This document shows, one piece after another, positions 1 through 8,317 of a stretch of 20,670 bases of DNA. The notes under the pieces are model-generated. The model had not been told where the DNA came from. It worked only from the letters and a program-made list of their open reading frames with translations, and searched no databases. Positions within the stretch are counted from its first letter, which is position 1, and every line of letters starts with the position of its first letter. The position numbers were made by a program, and so were the translations under genes. The DNA is from Cephalothrix spiralis (lineage: Eukaryota; Nemertea; Palaeonemertea; Archinemertea; Cephalotrichidae), in assembly GCA_032353305.1 (NCBI GenBank), contig JAUCNG010177753.1, positions 1-20,670 on the forward strand. Direction: 5' to 3'.

Positions 1-2
1 AT

Positions 3-1229
3 CATAAGGATAAAAGATACATCAAAATGTTTAGATACCTAATAGAAACGACAAAATTGAAACAGATAAAGTTCTTGGTTCAAGTTCGAAACGAAGAAGG
101 TTACAATCCATTGGAATTAGCAATGAGAGAAAAGACATACGAAGTATTCAAAGAAATTTTAGACGTTGAAAATATTTACGTTTCTACCAAAGTGGTACAA
201 TGGTCCTATCTGAAACACGAATATGACCTAGATGAGTACGTAAATAAAAATACTGTGTTTAACAATCCACTTTTAAATTTGCCGTTTGGTGGTTGCAGTG
301 ATGATTTTGAAAGAGAGAAATTTCTATTTGAAGAACCAGCTTTCACAAAGTTTTTATGTACGATCGAAGAAAATAAATTTGTAAAGTGTTTGATTTTTCT
401 ATCCACAATTTATAAATTTATCATTTTCATCTTTTTCAATTTTTTGCCAATTCGTATATTTAATTCAATTTATGTAAGTGTAGCATTAATTTCATTTTTA
501 ATATACGAGACCGTTATAAATGTTTTTTTCTACGACAAAATCAGAAAATGTAACAGATTAAATATGTGTATATTAAAAGTTTGGATAAGGGAAGATATAG
601 GTCCAACAATTATTATGGGAATTCAGATATACCAAGGGTTCTATTATTCAAATAATCCAATGCAAGAAACAAAAATAGCAATATTAAATGCCTCAATTTT
701 GAGTGTAGAGATTTTTTATATTGTCTACTGTATTGTCCATCGGCTACAAATATTGCCTTATTTCGGAGAATATTTGCATGGTATTTTACAGATGTTGTCA
801 ACGCTGTTTAAATTTTCTTCTGTATTTTTTCTTGTATTCTTCTTCTTTTCATTAACTCTATATAGTGAATTGGAAGAAAAGTCATTTGATGAATGCTTGT
901 ATATAAATTTCAATCTCCTATTTTATGAGCAACAATTACCAGATAATATTTGGTCAAAATTTTACCAGATTCAATTTTTGATAGTAATGGTCATATTGAT
1001 TACTTATTACCTAATAGCAGTAATGAATGATTCGCATTCTAAACAGATGAAGTACATGGATATTAGTCTCAGACAAGCCAGGCTAGCTATGTATCTTAGA
1101 TATTGGTGTATCTTAAATTTAATGCATTTCCCAAAATTAAAATGTCGCTTCACAGTAATTAAACCAAAATCTCCTTGCAAAAATATTTCACTGTCTAATT
1201 TTCAGAGTGAAAATAGAGTCGATACCTAA
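3..1229 (+). CDS. TRP-like cation channel, 3' terminal exon (5' partial)
   Basis: This is probably a subunit of a TRP-superfamily cation channel in a membrane. The frame is open to the window edge: codons before the ATG at 27 read HKDKRYIK, so that ATG is probably internal and the gene continues to the left. Numbering from the ATG, residues 20-48 look like a degenerate ankyrin repeat (NEEGYNPLELAM). Hydrophobic helices lie near 119-141, 147-167, 189-207 (weak), 216-237, 256-280 and 313-334, giving six segments. The last ends in YLIAVMNDSH, close to the S6 exit of TRPV/TRPC-type channels (NLLIAxMxDT), and is followed by a charged, tryptophan-containing helix such as the TRP domain. The S5-S6 loop (about 281-312) has no glycine, so the usual filter motif is absent. 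No intron is visible across 400 codons. The TRP assignment is fairly good; the subfamily (TRPA or TRPV-like) is not settled. Confidence 0.75.
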   Translation, partial: HKDKRYIKMFRYLIETTKLKQIKFLVQVRNEEGYNPLELAMREKTYEVFKEILDVENIYVSTKVVQWSYLKHEYDLDEYVNKNTVFNNPLLNLPFGGCSDDFEREKFLFEEPAFTKFLCTIEENKFVKCLIFLSTIYKFIIFIFFNFLPIRIFNSIYVSVALISFLIYETVINVFFYDKIRKCNRLNMCILKVWIREDIGPTIIMGIQIYQGFYYSNNPMQETKIAILNASILSVEIFYIVYCIVHRLQILPYFGEYLHGILQMLSTLFKFSSVFFLVFFFFSLTLYSELEEKSFDECLYINFNLLFYEQQLPDNIWSKFYQIQFLIVMVILITYYLIAVMNDSHSKQMKYMDISLRQARLAMYLRYWCILNLMHFPKLKCRFTVIKPKSPCKNISLSNFQSENRVDT

Positions 1230-1336
1230 ACATTTGGAATTTTGGAAATTTACATAATTGTATAAATGTATATAAAATGTCGATAGTAAACTCATCGAAT
1301 GTTCAAAGGCTTCTGTAAAAATATATAGGCCTATTT

Positions 1337-1342
1337 AATAAA
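1337..1342 (+). terminator. Poly(A) signal of the TRP-like gene
   Basis: A canonical AATAAA lies about 108 bases after the TAA stop. A T/G-containing stretch (ttgttaattgttc) follows within 40 bases and could serve as the downstream element. The 3' UTR would be short and AT-rich. Confidence 0.5.
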
Positions 1343-1480
1343 GTAATTATTTAATTAAGTAATTGATTATTTGTTAATTGTTCACTGACACTTTCATGAA
1401 TAGAATTCCTCATTTTAAGTTTATTCTCATTCTTAGTTCTTTTTTTTCTCATTGATATTTTTTCTCGTCAGATTGCGGTT

Positions 1481-1549
1481 TTTTTTTATTACTTGGTTAA
1501 CGGACAAACTCCCGCCGGCGGCGGTAAAAATAAATAAAAATAAAAAATG
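1481..1549 (+). repeat. Dispersed repeat, copy 1 (GGCGGCGG-containing)
   Basis: The words ttacttggt, acggacaaact and ggcggcggtaaaaa, followed by A-rich sequence, occur here and again in the same order and orientation at 19045-19121. The family is not recognised. The remaining sequence from 1346 to 1626 is T-rich, low-complexity DNA with no gene signal. Confidence 0.5.
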
Positions 1550-1626
1550 TTAAAGAAATTTCAAAAAAATCAGCGGCGGTTAAAAATTTTTTATTATTAT
1601 TTCCATTTTTCCGACGTTTTTTTGCT

Positions 1627-1770
1627 CACACTCTAATATATTTTCCTTCGTTCGGATTATAGAGACGGGTTTTTACCCCAAAAGAAAGGGACAACGTCCC
1701 ACTCTACGTATTTGTACTGGTTTAACTATAAACAGCTGTATCAGGTCAGGAGGTTGTCTTGAAATTGCAG
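1627..1770 (-). mobile_element. Decayed 3' part of the tRNA-SINE family
   Basis: Words such as cactctaat, ttttacccc, gggacaacgtcccactct and acgtattt follow the same order as in the fuller SINE copy at 12730-13041 (cgcactctaat, tttacccc, gggacagtatcccactcc, acgtattt). The copy is diverged, lacks the tRNA-like head and seems to carry about 30 extra bases near 1720-1755. Confidence 0.55.
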
Positions 1771-1811
1771 GCACCAACGTCTCCGAAGTGAAAGTTTTTG
1801 AAATTTTACAA

Positions 1812-1975
1812 TGTGGCCCACCACCCCTTTACTAACTTGACATTTTCGTCACTCGCAGACATTACCCTAAAACACCCAACCATCACTAACTTGACATTTC
1901 GTTTCTCTTTTCAACAAGGGTTAAAAAATACCCACCCCAAACTATCACTAATTTGACATTTCTTTTCATTTTTGG
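1812..1975 (+). repeat. Three-unit diverged tandem repeat, 54-62 bp
   Basis: The word actaa(c/t)ttgacattt recurs at 1831, 1885 and 1947. Each copy is preceded by a C/A-rich tract (cccaccacccc, acacccaacc, acccacccc) and followed by T-rich DNA. Confidence 0.5.
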
Positions 1976-2150
1976 ACCCATCCTTTTTTTCGGAAATAAT
2001 TTGAGCCCAAAAAACTGTGCCGCAGAAAATTTTGTTAAACAAAATTTCCACCGCGTGCAAAAAATGGGGGGACAAGTATAAATTATTAAAAATATGAACC
2101 TTTTTTGACATTTTGCATCATTTTTCTGACATTACTCTCTGGAAACCACC

Positions 2151-2282
2151 TATTATCGAGACAGTATAAAGCTCACTTTCAAGACATAAGCCTCTTGATA
2201 CACACATTTTCGAGACAAGAACTTCACTTTCAAGAATAAGCCTCTGGATACCCACGTCTCGAAAGTGGTCTTGAAAGTGAAG
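2151..2282 (+). repeat. Two direct units plus a partial inverted unit
   Basis: The unit with cgagaca, cactttcaag and ataagcctct appears at about 2156-2205 and 2209-2256. An inverted partial copy follows. The arm cttcactttcaaga (2222-2235) is matched perfectly by tcttgaaagtgaag (2269-2282), and cgagac (2211) by gtctcg (2256). Confidence 0.55.
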
Positions 2283-2399
2283 CCAACGTCCAAAAACAAC
2301 CCACCCACCCAGGTTGGCGAAACACTATAGATAAATTAGGATAGGGTCAATTATTTGAGAGAAAAAAATGTTTCCAAAAAGAAGTCAAAATAAATTTCC

Positions 2400-3090
2400 C
2401 GCCATGATCTTGGATTATTTTGCGTATTTTTTGAGAAAATTTAAAAAATTAGCCCCCGGAAGTACCCGAGACTTTAATGAATGATCCAGATTTTTTTTAA
2501 AGAGAAGATGATATGACTTACTTCTGACTAAATTTTTACAAGGGATCATCAAGGTCACGCAAATTTGGTATTTTTGCGTGTTTTAGAAGCAAAATTCAAT
2601 TTGGGGACCTCCGGAATTCCGCCACATTAGTGACGGTTATGGAAACTCACTTAAGAAAGAGGTGGGGGTATAACTTTTCACCTACGATCAAACATTTTAT
2701 CACTCTCTGTGATTAAAGGGGTCAATAAGGTCACGCAAGTTTGGAATTTTGCGTATTTTGGAAGAAAGAAAAAAATATTTTTGGGCACACTGAAAGTACC
2801 AGACACATCTTAAAAAAATTTTTGAAAAAGATGATAATATGGTCTTTAATAAACTTCTGACCGAAAATTTTGACATTTTCGACTGAATAAGAGGTAATCA
2901 AGGTCACACAAGTTTGGAGCAATTTTGAAGCAAAACATCCTATTTTGAGGGCCCACGGAGGTACCCGCAAAATAAGTTCATTTTGATAATTGAAACTCAT
3001 ATTGGCAACAGTTGATCCTTTCACCTCTGACCAAACATTTTTACAGTTTCTGCGATTTAAAGGGTAAAAAAGATCACCGAAATTGGGAAT
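2400..3090 (+). repeat. Diverged tandem array, period about 175 bp
   Basis: The core aaggtcac(g/a)caagtttgg starts at 2551, 2727 and 2900, with a weaker version at 3070, so spacings are 176, 173 and 170. A partial unit lies near 2404, with ttgcgtatttt 154 bases before the next. Other shared words are a ggccc/cgg tract followed by a(a/g)gtaccc, and tctgac(c/t)(a/g)aa before the core. This looks like a minisatellite or short satellite block that has diverged point by point. A 136-codon minus-strand frame across its right half is a by-product. Confidence 0.65.
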
Positions 3091-3254
3091 CTCTTGAAAA
3101 AATACACACTGTCTCAACTGTCTTCTATGAGAATGGATCACCCTTTTAGCTCAGAAAGTGAGTACCTCTGCAAACTAAAATGTCCCCAGACAATTACAAC
3201 GACAGGAGTATCTTCGAATTACCGACAGTTATAAATGTGAAGATATTATCTATG

Positions 3255-3411
3255 AAACCACCATGAAAAACACATAAAACATGTTTATCAGTGGCAGAGA
3301 AAAGCCGTTAACAACCTCAGTACAGCAATTCGAAGAATGGACGGACTCTATGCAGTTCACGAAAAGGTTTCTTATTTTTGCAGTACTGTTTTACCGGTAA
3401 TCGAAGTATAA
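3255..3411 (+). CDS. Unrecognised exon-like open frame
   Basis: A frame of about 51 codons runs to a TAA at 3411. After a possible acceptor (ttatcag, ending 3291) it reads WQRKAVNNLSTAIRRM, then a hydrophobic end. A second frame, from ATG 3281, is also open for 39 codons across the same bases, so the low stop density may simply reflect base composition. A GTAATC donor-like site falls at 3397. No family is recognised. Upstream, ATG 3127 with a GTGAGT site at 3158 could be a tiny first exon, also unproven. Confidence 0.15.
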
Positions 3412-3560
3412 AATGTCATAGAGAATGCAAAAGAACTATTATCTATAAGTGAAAATCGGGAGCTTCCATTAGTTTGCAAAAGTAAACCGGTCAGCGTTGG
3501 TTATCTCATAACAAACTATGCAACGGTTTAAGGATATAGAATCAATGGTTTCCATGTATG

Positions 3561-3618
3561 TTAATTGCCAGGCAATCTTAATTGCCAGGCAATTAATGTT
3601 TAATTGCCAGGCAATTAA
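3561..3618 (+). repeat. Three tandem copies of palindrome TTAATTGCCAGGCAATTAA
   Basis: Copies sit at 3561-3576 (arms ATTGCC/GGCAAT), 3578-3596 and 3600-3618. The last two are perfect 19-base palindromes around a central A. Spacing is 17 and 22 bases. TAATT core sites favour binding by homeodomain-type proteins, but the true factor is unknown. The array could equally be a short local duplication. Confidence 0.75.
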
Positions 3619-3943
3619 TGTCGACTACCTCAAATTGTATATCATAATTTATTTCAAGTTATAAATTTGATTAATTTCAAAAAAATTTTAAATTAATAAA
3701 ACACCAAATTGTGTAACTGTTGATGCTTCATACGCATGAGTATGTCGCAATTAAAATAAGCTATTTTGGGAGACTCTGGCCAATATATATCTTGCATGAC
3801 TAACTTTCAGAAAATAGTTCTACACTTCCGAGAATTTCGGGGGCGGGGCGAACACATTAGTCTGAACATTTAATAACAATATTCCATAATTCTGTGAAAT
3901 CAAATATCAAAATTTATAGTCGGAATAAATCATCTCAGTGGCA

Positions 3944-3986
3944 TCATAAATATATCAGTATATTTATGGTGGTATCAATACCATTC
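3944..3986. repeat. Two adjacent small hairpins
   Basis: The perfect 10-base arms cataaatata and tatatttatg enclose four bases (tcag). They are followed at once by tggtat/atacca arms separated by two bases. The stretch 3620-3940 around it shows only AT-rich DNA and a GC-rich word (gggggcggggcg) near 3840. Confidence 0.45.
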
Positions 3987-4116
3987 TCCTCGCAGAGCTG
4001 TTGGACTTTGTTTAGCTTTAAGCATTCAACCAAGAATTCTTGATTCAACTGGCTCGGCGTTTAAAAGGAACATCTTACAGCTGCAGTTCTTGCAAAACTG
4101 AACAAAGGTCTTCGAA

Positions 4117-4200
4117 CCAATCAGCGTGAAGTGACGTAGCGATCGCCTAGGAAATTCTAAAATTTCCCATAATTCTCGGGAAAAGAATTCTTATATAAAA
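4117..4200 (+). promoter_or_regulatory. Candidate Pol II promoter: CCAAT box, CRE-like site, TATA box
   Basis: CCAATCAGCGT (4117-4127, NF-Y-type) is followed five bases later by TGACGTAG (4132, CRE-like), and TATATAAAA lies at 4192-4200. Spacing suits a plus-strand start near 4225-4235. The same 11-base CCAAT word recurs inverted at 14989-14999 beside another CRE-like site. No convincing first exon could be fixed downstream. Confidence 0.35.
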
Positions 4201-4205
4201 CTCCT

Positions 4206-4372
4206 GTTATCCGAACGACTAAACATTTAAAAAACAAATAGGAAGCTTGACAGCAGATCTCGAATAAGATCATATCAATATTGAAATAAAACATAGCTAT
4301 AGTTGGCTAATAGCTAGCTAGCTATTAAACGTGATTCAACCATATCCAAGAAACTTGAACTGTTCGGATAAC
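4206..4372. mobile_element. Possible Tigger/pogo-like MITE remnant
   Basis: GTTATCCGAAC (4206-4216) is inverted perfectly as GTTCGGATAAC (4362-4372). Pogo/Tigger elements commonly carry a GTTATCCG-type word inside their terminal repeats, which is family knowledge and not proof here. The 167-bp interval holds a perfect 20-base palindrome of TAGC repeats (4308-4327). No clear TA target duplication or outer CAGT end was found, so it may be a decayed or internal piece. Confidence 0.3.
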
Positions 4373-4430
4373 GTTATTGCAATAACTTTCGGTCATCTGT
4401 TATTATTGATTTTTACTTCGTTTCCCATAG

Positions 4431-4494
4431 ACTGGCAGACTCTGTGGACAAAATGCATCTCAAAAAGTATGATTGGGGTGAATGGATAAAATAA
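4431..4494 (+). CDS. Candidate terminal coding exon, product unknown
   Basis: The pyrimidine-rich tract ttttacttcgtttcccatag ends at 4430. In entry phase 2 the exon reads LADSVDKMHLKKYDWGEWIK, then TAA at 4492. An AATAAA overlaps the stop (4490-4495). The composition is protein-like (W, D, K, H), but it is only 20 codons and a second phase is open for 13 codons. No upstream partner exon was fixed. Confidence 0.2.
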
Positions 4495-4866
4495 AGTAAA
4501 AGTTGTCCTAACCTAACATTTCATATGGCATATGGTTTATGACAAAAATTTACTTCCAATGAATCTATCGAGTTGCACTAGCTTCGTTGCTTTTAATCAT
4601 TTGAATTTACAATTTTGTCGCGTTCTAGGGATAAATCTTCATTTAGACAAGTAGATAATATAGAGGCTACTTTAAGAAAACTTATCGTCTTCCCTTGTAT
4701 AATAGTTCAACTACCCCAGTAGAAGGTAAATCCTATTATAAGTGAACATCCAATCTCGGAAAAAAAGTTTGTGAATTTTTTATGACTTTTTAATGTCTTT
4801 AAATTCTTTATTCAATTTACTATTCACAATTCTTTTAATTAAAGAAAAATATTTCAGATTAATTTT
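4495..4866. other. AT-rich spacer, no gene seen
   Basis: There are no splice-supported frames, long repeats or promoter elements here. The open frame that continues into 4981 is created by the MITE that follows. Confidence 0.4.
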
Positions 4867-5120
4867 AAGCCTATACCGCACACTAGTCCGCAGAATCGCA
4901 GGAACGCTAGAACGCAACAAAAATCAAACATATTTGATTTTTTTGCGTTCTAGCGTTCTAGCAATTATGCCCGCACACTAGGAATTTCGATGCGATCCTG
5001 CGGATCAGCGTTCTAGCGTTTCTGCTATTATGTCAATTAGTGTTGGTTAAGATTACATGTTTGATTTTTGTTGCGTTCTAGCGTTCCTGCGATACTGCGG
5101 ACTAGTGTGCGGTAGGCTTT
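4867..5120. mobile_element. Palindromic MITE, deletion derivative (copy 1)
   Basis: The terminal repeats (a)aagcct..accgcacactagtc and its inverse are at least 60 bases long and run through cgcaggaacgctagaacgc. The interior centres on a palindrome near 4931 in which the module cgctagaacgcaac...tcaaacat meets its own inverse. Compared with copy 2 (10216-10561) the left intervening segment of about 95 bases is absent, as expected from recombination between the two direct copies of the module. It encodes nothing. Termini are flanked by tta on both sides, a possible 3-bp target duplication of the Harbinger kind (inference). Confidence 0.75.
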
Positions 5121-5251
5121 AGAGATTCTCTCGATTTAGGATGGGATTTTTCGGTAGAATCATAATAGACACAATATGACGTCATCTGACTGTTTTACAT
5201 AATATTGGGACATCCTGTATATAAGACGTCTGGCTCCAAGTTTTATCCCTG

Positions 5252-5774
5252 CAGGGTTCCCACGGATTTTTTCCCACAAAACTCATGTTTTCCAGGACTT
5301 TTTACTACGAATATTCGAGAAAAATTATAATAAAATACGCCACTGGCGCGACGGAGCTCACTTGAAATGTAGCATTCGTCAGTAGATAAAGTTCTGGTCC
5401 ACATAAGCACATCGAACATAAATATTTTGACATTCAATGACCTCTAGCATCAAAAATATCAACTTTAGCGACAATTTCTTAGAATTTTATAAGTTATCCA
5501 ATAAAAAAACCGCGACTCTCTACCGACGACTTTGAATTTTTGACCTTCGTGACCTTGGCACTTCAACTCTCCTAGCGGCCTAAATATGAACTATAGAAAA
5601 AAAATTCTTCATTTAACCTAATGTAAAAGACACTTTTACAATAGAAAATGGAATGAATTAAAATATTTTTTCCTAGACTTTTGACAAAATTCCAGGACTT
5701 TTCCAGGATTTCGAGGAATAAAACTTTTTCTCAGGGTTTCAAGGATTTCCAGGACCAGTAGGAACAGTGCCCTG
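5252..5774. mobile_element. hAT-like non-autonomous element, copy 1
   Basis: The left end is cagggttcccacgga and the right end is ggaacagtgccctg. Near both ends are repeats of tccaggactttt and tttcaaggatttccaggacc. The same ends and order occur at 11296-11697. Ends of the CAGGG...CCCTG type are usual for hAT elements. The interior has no transposase and differs from copy 2 in length. An 8-bp target duplication could not be identified. Confidence 0.65.
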
Positions 5775-5782
5775 TCTATCGA

Positions 5783-6082
5783 TAGGATCTAAGTTCAACC
5801 CCAGCTTATCAAGAGGAAGAGGATCCGATGATTCTTAATCGAATTAAAGACGAAACTTCCCAGAATAACGTCCCGATGATATTTCAATCTTCATCCGCGA
5901 CTAACTGTTAACTAGATGAAATTAGATTATGCAAATCCCAGAGCAATTTGCTAGATCAAACACAATCATTAGAAGGACAGGAGGAGAATTTAGTTCACTC
6001 TCATTTAGATGAAGAAGACAAAACACTGTTAATGTCTGTAAATGTTTTGAAAGGTTACAGTGGAAAAACATTTTTTTATTGT
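5783..6082 (+). pseudogene. Possible coding relic broken by a foldback element
   Basis: Two overlapping plus-strand frames look acidic and protein-like: one from about 5786 to a TAA near 5908 (QEEEDPMILNRIKDE), and one from 5912 onward (LEGQEENLVHSHLDEEDKT) that runs straight into the foldback inserted at 6083. Together they suggest a frame-shifted, truncated exon, but no family is recognised and no splice sites frame it. An octamer word ATGCAAAT is present at 5929. It could be ordinary intergenic DNA. Confidence 0.2.
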
Positions 6083-6644
6083 CTGTTCACTCATAAGCTG
6101 ATAGTATTAGTATTAGTATGGTCGAGTGATTCATCGGTATGGTTCGACGCACTCTCACATGCCTGGTTACTCTTCCGATGGAATTTGAAATCAATTGACC
6201 GACCACTATTTCGATTTATAGTAAAAATAAATCATGTAATTTTTTGTAAATCCTTTTTGTGGTATTTTTAAAAATTTAAGATGTTTTCGATTTATATTTT
6301 CTGAAAAGAACGCATTTTGAATTATATTTCTGCGATTAGAACTTTAAATGTACAGTCTGAAATTTCTACTGCAAATATGTGATTTTTTGTGAAACTAATT
6401 GCAGAAATATAATTCAAAATGCGTTCTATTCAGAAAATTAGATAAAACATCTTAAAAATTTAAAAATACCACAAATTGGTTTTACAAAAATATACATGAT
6501 TTCTTTTTACTGTAAAACGAAACAGTGGTCGGTCAATTGATTTCACGTTTCATCAGAAGAGTAACCAGGCATGTGAGAGTGCGTCGAACCATACCGATGA
6601 TTCACTCGACCATTCTTAAATACTATCAGCTTATGAGTGAACAA
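6083..6644. mobile_element. 562-bp foldback (long inverted repeat) element
   Basis: The left arm 6083-6333 (from tgttcactcataagctgata) is the inverse of the right arm 6401-6644 (ending tatcagcttatgagtgaaca), with small gaps. The spacer is 67 bases. Inner arm words such as gaacgcattttgaattat match nearly perfectly. It has no coding capacity, and target duplications are not obvious. A 107-codon frame at 5948-6271 is mostly this arm. Confidence 0.8.
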
Positions 6645-6695
6645 ACTATAGATATGGTTCTCTTACGACTTATAAGCCTGATCGGTATAGCATGA

Positions 6696-6825
6696 GCCTC
6701 AGTGGCAAGGTGCTAGAGAGTCAGTCTTTGAATCCGGAGGTCCCGTTTTCGAGACCCGGGTTCGACACTTCTTTCAATTGGGAAGAACCTACGGCAAGTT
6801 TTTCAGCGTACTGCCTCAGTGGATT
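6696..6825 (+). mobile_element. tRNA-derived SINE, 5' part
   Basis: It starts gcctcagtggcaaggtg (A-box-like), contains gtctttgaatccggaggtccc and a damaged B box (ttttcgagacccggg), and continues through gggaagaacct and ttcagcgtactgcctc. It matches the head of the copy at 12730-13041 (minus) and loses similarity after about 6825, so the 3' half is missing. Confidence 0.7.
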
Positions 6826-6903
6826 TTGAGATTGCGTATGCACAATTCGAAAATATAAAACCGGATTCTTGCAGTTTTGGATCATGTTTCTATCGTGGTA
6901 ATA

Positions 6904-6999
6904 CATTTATATAGCCTAAACCCAGCAGTTGGTCCTAATATCATCAATTTTGAGTTTTGGACTCGTTAGGTGATATAGTGGTTTTAGGCTTAATAAATG
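6904..6999. repeat. 96-bp inverted-repeat hairpin
   Basis: The arms catttatatagcctaaac (6904-6921) and gttttaggcttaataaatg (6981-6999) are near-perfect inverses around a 59-base interior that pairs weakly. It could be a tiny MITE. No coding content is present. Confidence 0.45.
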
Positions 7000-7060
7000 T
7001 AATATCAACAAATAGAAACAAGATCCTAACCTTAAAGTATCCAGTGTTAGTTTTTCGATT

Positions 7061-7072
7061 TGCGCACGCGCA
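7061..7072 (+). promoter_or_regulatory. NRF-1-type site TGCGCACGCGCA
   Basis: The word matches the YGCGCAYGCGCR consensus of NRF-1/EWG and stands out in AT-rich DNA. A 34-codon frame starts at ATG 7082 (MNYFRGDIDPRWR), and an ATG at 7283 is followed closely by a GTGAGT donor-like word, but neither makes a secure gene. The remaining sequence of 7000-7350 is moderately GC-rich and open in several short frames on both strands, so no call is made. Confidence 0.25.
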
Positions 7073-7351
7073 GTGCGTAATATGAACTATTTTAGGGGAG
7101 ACATTGATCCCCGCTGGCGGATTTTAAGCCCACAGCCGTCTGACTTATTGACACAGTTTGCCATACGTGACCAGTCTCTTCTATAAGTCCATAGGCATTT
7201 ATAAGACTTGTCAAGCCAGCTCAATTTATCGAAGTGTCAGCGATTTCACCTCGTAAAGGGGATTATCGAGGGTAGTGAGAAAATGCGAGACGTGAGTGGA
7301 ATAGAGATCAGGCTAATTTGATAGTTATTAACTAATTTGATTTATGCTTAC

Positions 7352-7392
7352 CCTCAGCTTCTCGGATCTTTTCGACTAGATCTAAATTTGCC
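7352..7392 (-). CDS. Candidate 41-bp internal exon
   Basis: Read on the minus strand, tttgttttttcag ends at 7393 and the exon ends at GAGG|GTAAGC (7351/7350). Only entry phase 2 is open to the end; it reads ANLDLVEKIREAE and leaves one base. Joined to the candidate exon at 8936-8991 (exit AA), the codon completes as AAG and gives RESLRKVD-K-ANLDLVEKIR, a helix-like stretch. The product is unknown. This is exon reading by eye, without transcript support. Confidence 0.25.
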
Positions 7393-7650
7393 CTGAAAAA
7401 ACAAATAAATTGTGTGAGTAAAGATAAACAACTAGTGTGCTAAAGTACACTTTTTTCCGGACTTTACCCCCCGGTCATAACCTCTTGTTTACTAGAGTAA
7501 TAAACAACGTAACACCAGAACTAGTGATTCACACGACACACGTTTAATGAACGTTTGGTATTCGCTTACGGAAATAATTAGCAAAAGTGGAATAATATCC
7601 GGGTTGTCTCTTGATCAAACGTGAATTGTTTTGCAATAAAAACGGTGACG

Positions 7651-7658
7651 TGACGTCA
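7651..7658. promoter_or_regulatory. Palindromic CRE (TGACGTCA)
   Basis: TGACGTCA sits inside ggtgacgtgacgtcac. CREs often lie close to transcription starts, but no TATA box or gene start is placed here. The spacer 7393-7780 is otherwise AT-rich with no supported gene. Confidence 0.25.
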
Positions 7659-7779
7659 CTTTAAATTATACTAACGTTGGTAGTTCATTGACCTTAATGA
7701 CTAAGTTCCGAGTTATTTTTAATTTTTGCAATGTTCAGCAGCCAAATAACCACTAACGACATAAAAAATTAATACCCGG

Positions 7780-7920
7780 ACGACATTTATTTCTCAAAAT
7801 TCCATGACATTTCCAGGTTTTTACCAATTGTTTCAATTTTTCATGACATTTCAATGACAATTTGGACCAATTTTAGACTTCCATGACATTTCCAGGTTAT
7901 CCAGACATGTGGTCACCCTG
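7780..7920. mobile_element. hAT-like element right end (fragment)
   Basis: Repeated words ttccatgacatttccaggtt and catgacattt end in gtggtcaccctg, the inverse of a CAGGGTGACCAC type terminus. It resembles the CAGGG elements at 5252 and 11296 in style (ccaggacttt versus ccatgacattt) but is a different family. No left terminus is visible, so it is truncated. Confidence 0.4.
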
Positions 7921-7923
7921 TTA

Positions 7924-7957
7924 GATTTAGAATCACGATTAATAGCGATTCTAAATC
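7924..7957. repeat. Hairpin with 11-bp perfect arms
   Basis: gatttagaatc and gattctaaatc enclose 12 bases directly after the element end at 7920. The following 7958-8317 is AT-rich DNA without a supported feature. Confidence 0.4.
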
Positions 7958-8317
7958 GAATTAAGTCATAAAATCAAAACATTAAAAACTTTCTTCCAAA
8001 CTAAAACTTTTTAAAGTCATTTCATTGGTACACGAAACGATTTTTGAATAATTCTCTTTTTAACTAGAAACAAATTTATAGCTTGGTTAATTCATTTCTT
8101 CATTCGATGACATAAATACATTGACAAAATTGAGTCAATTTCCCATTTCGTTGGATAATATCTGATATTTTCAAATCCCCAGTCGCAGAAATACCATTAT
8201 CATCAGTTATCATGGCCATTTTCTCAAGGACAGTTCGAAGAAAATATGTGTTGTTTGAAATCTGATAAATACATGGAAAAGATCATCAAGCTCTTTTTTC
8301 TATATACCAGAACGTGA

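Noticed and set aside
2731-3141. 136-codon minus-strand frame
   Set aside because: It spans units of the 175-bp tandem array; the repeats do not share an open frame in phase with the period.
3561-3618. CRISPR-like array of short palindromic repeats
   Set aside because: Only three copies, no constant-length unique spacers, and the context is animal DNA.
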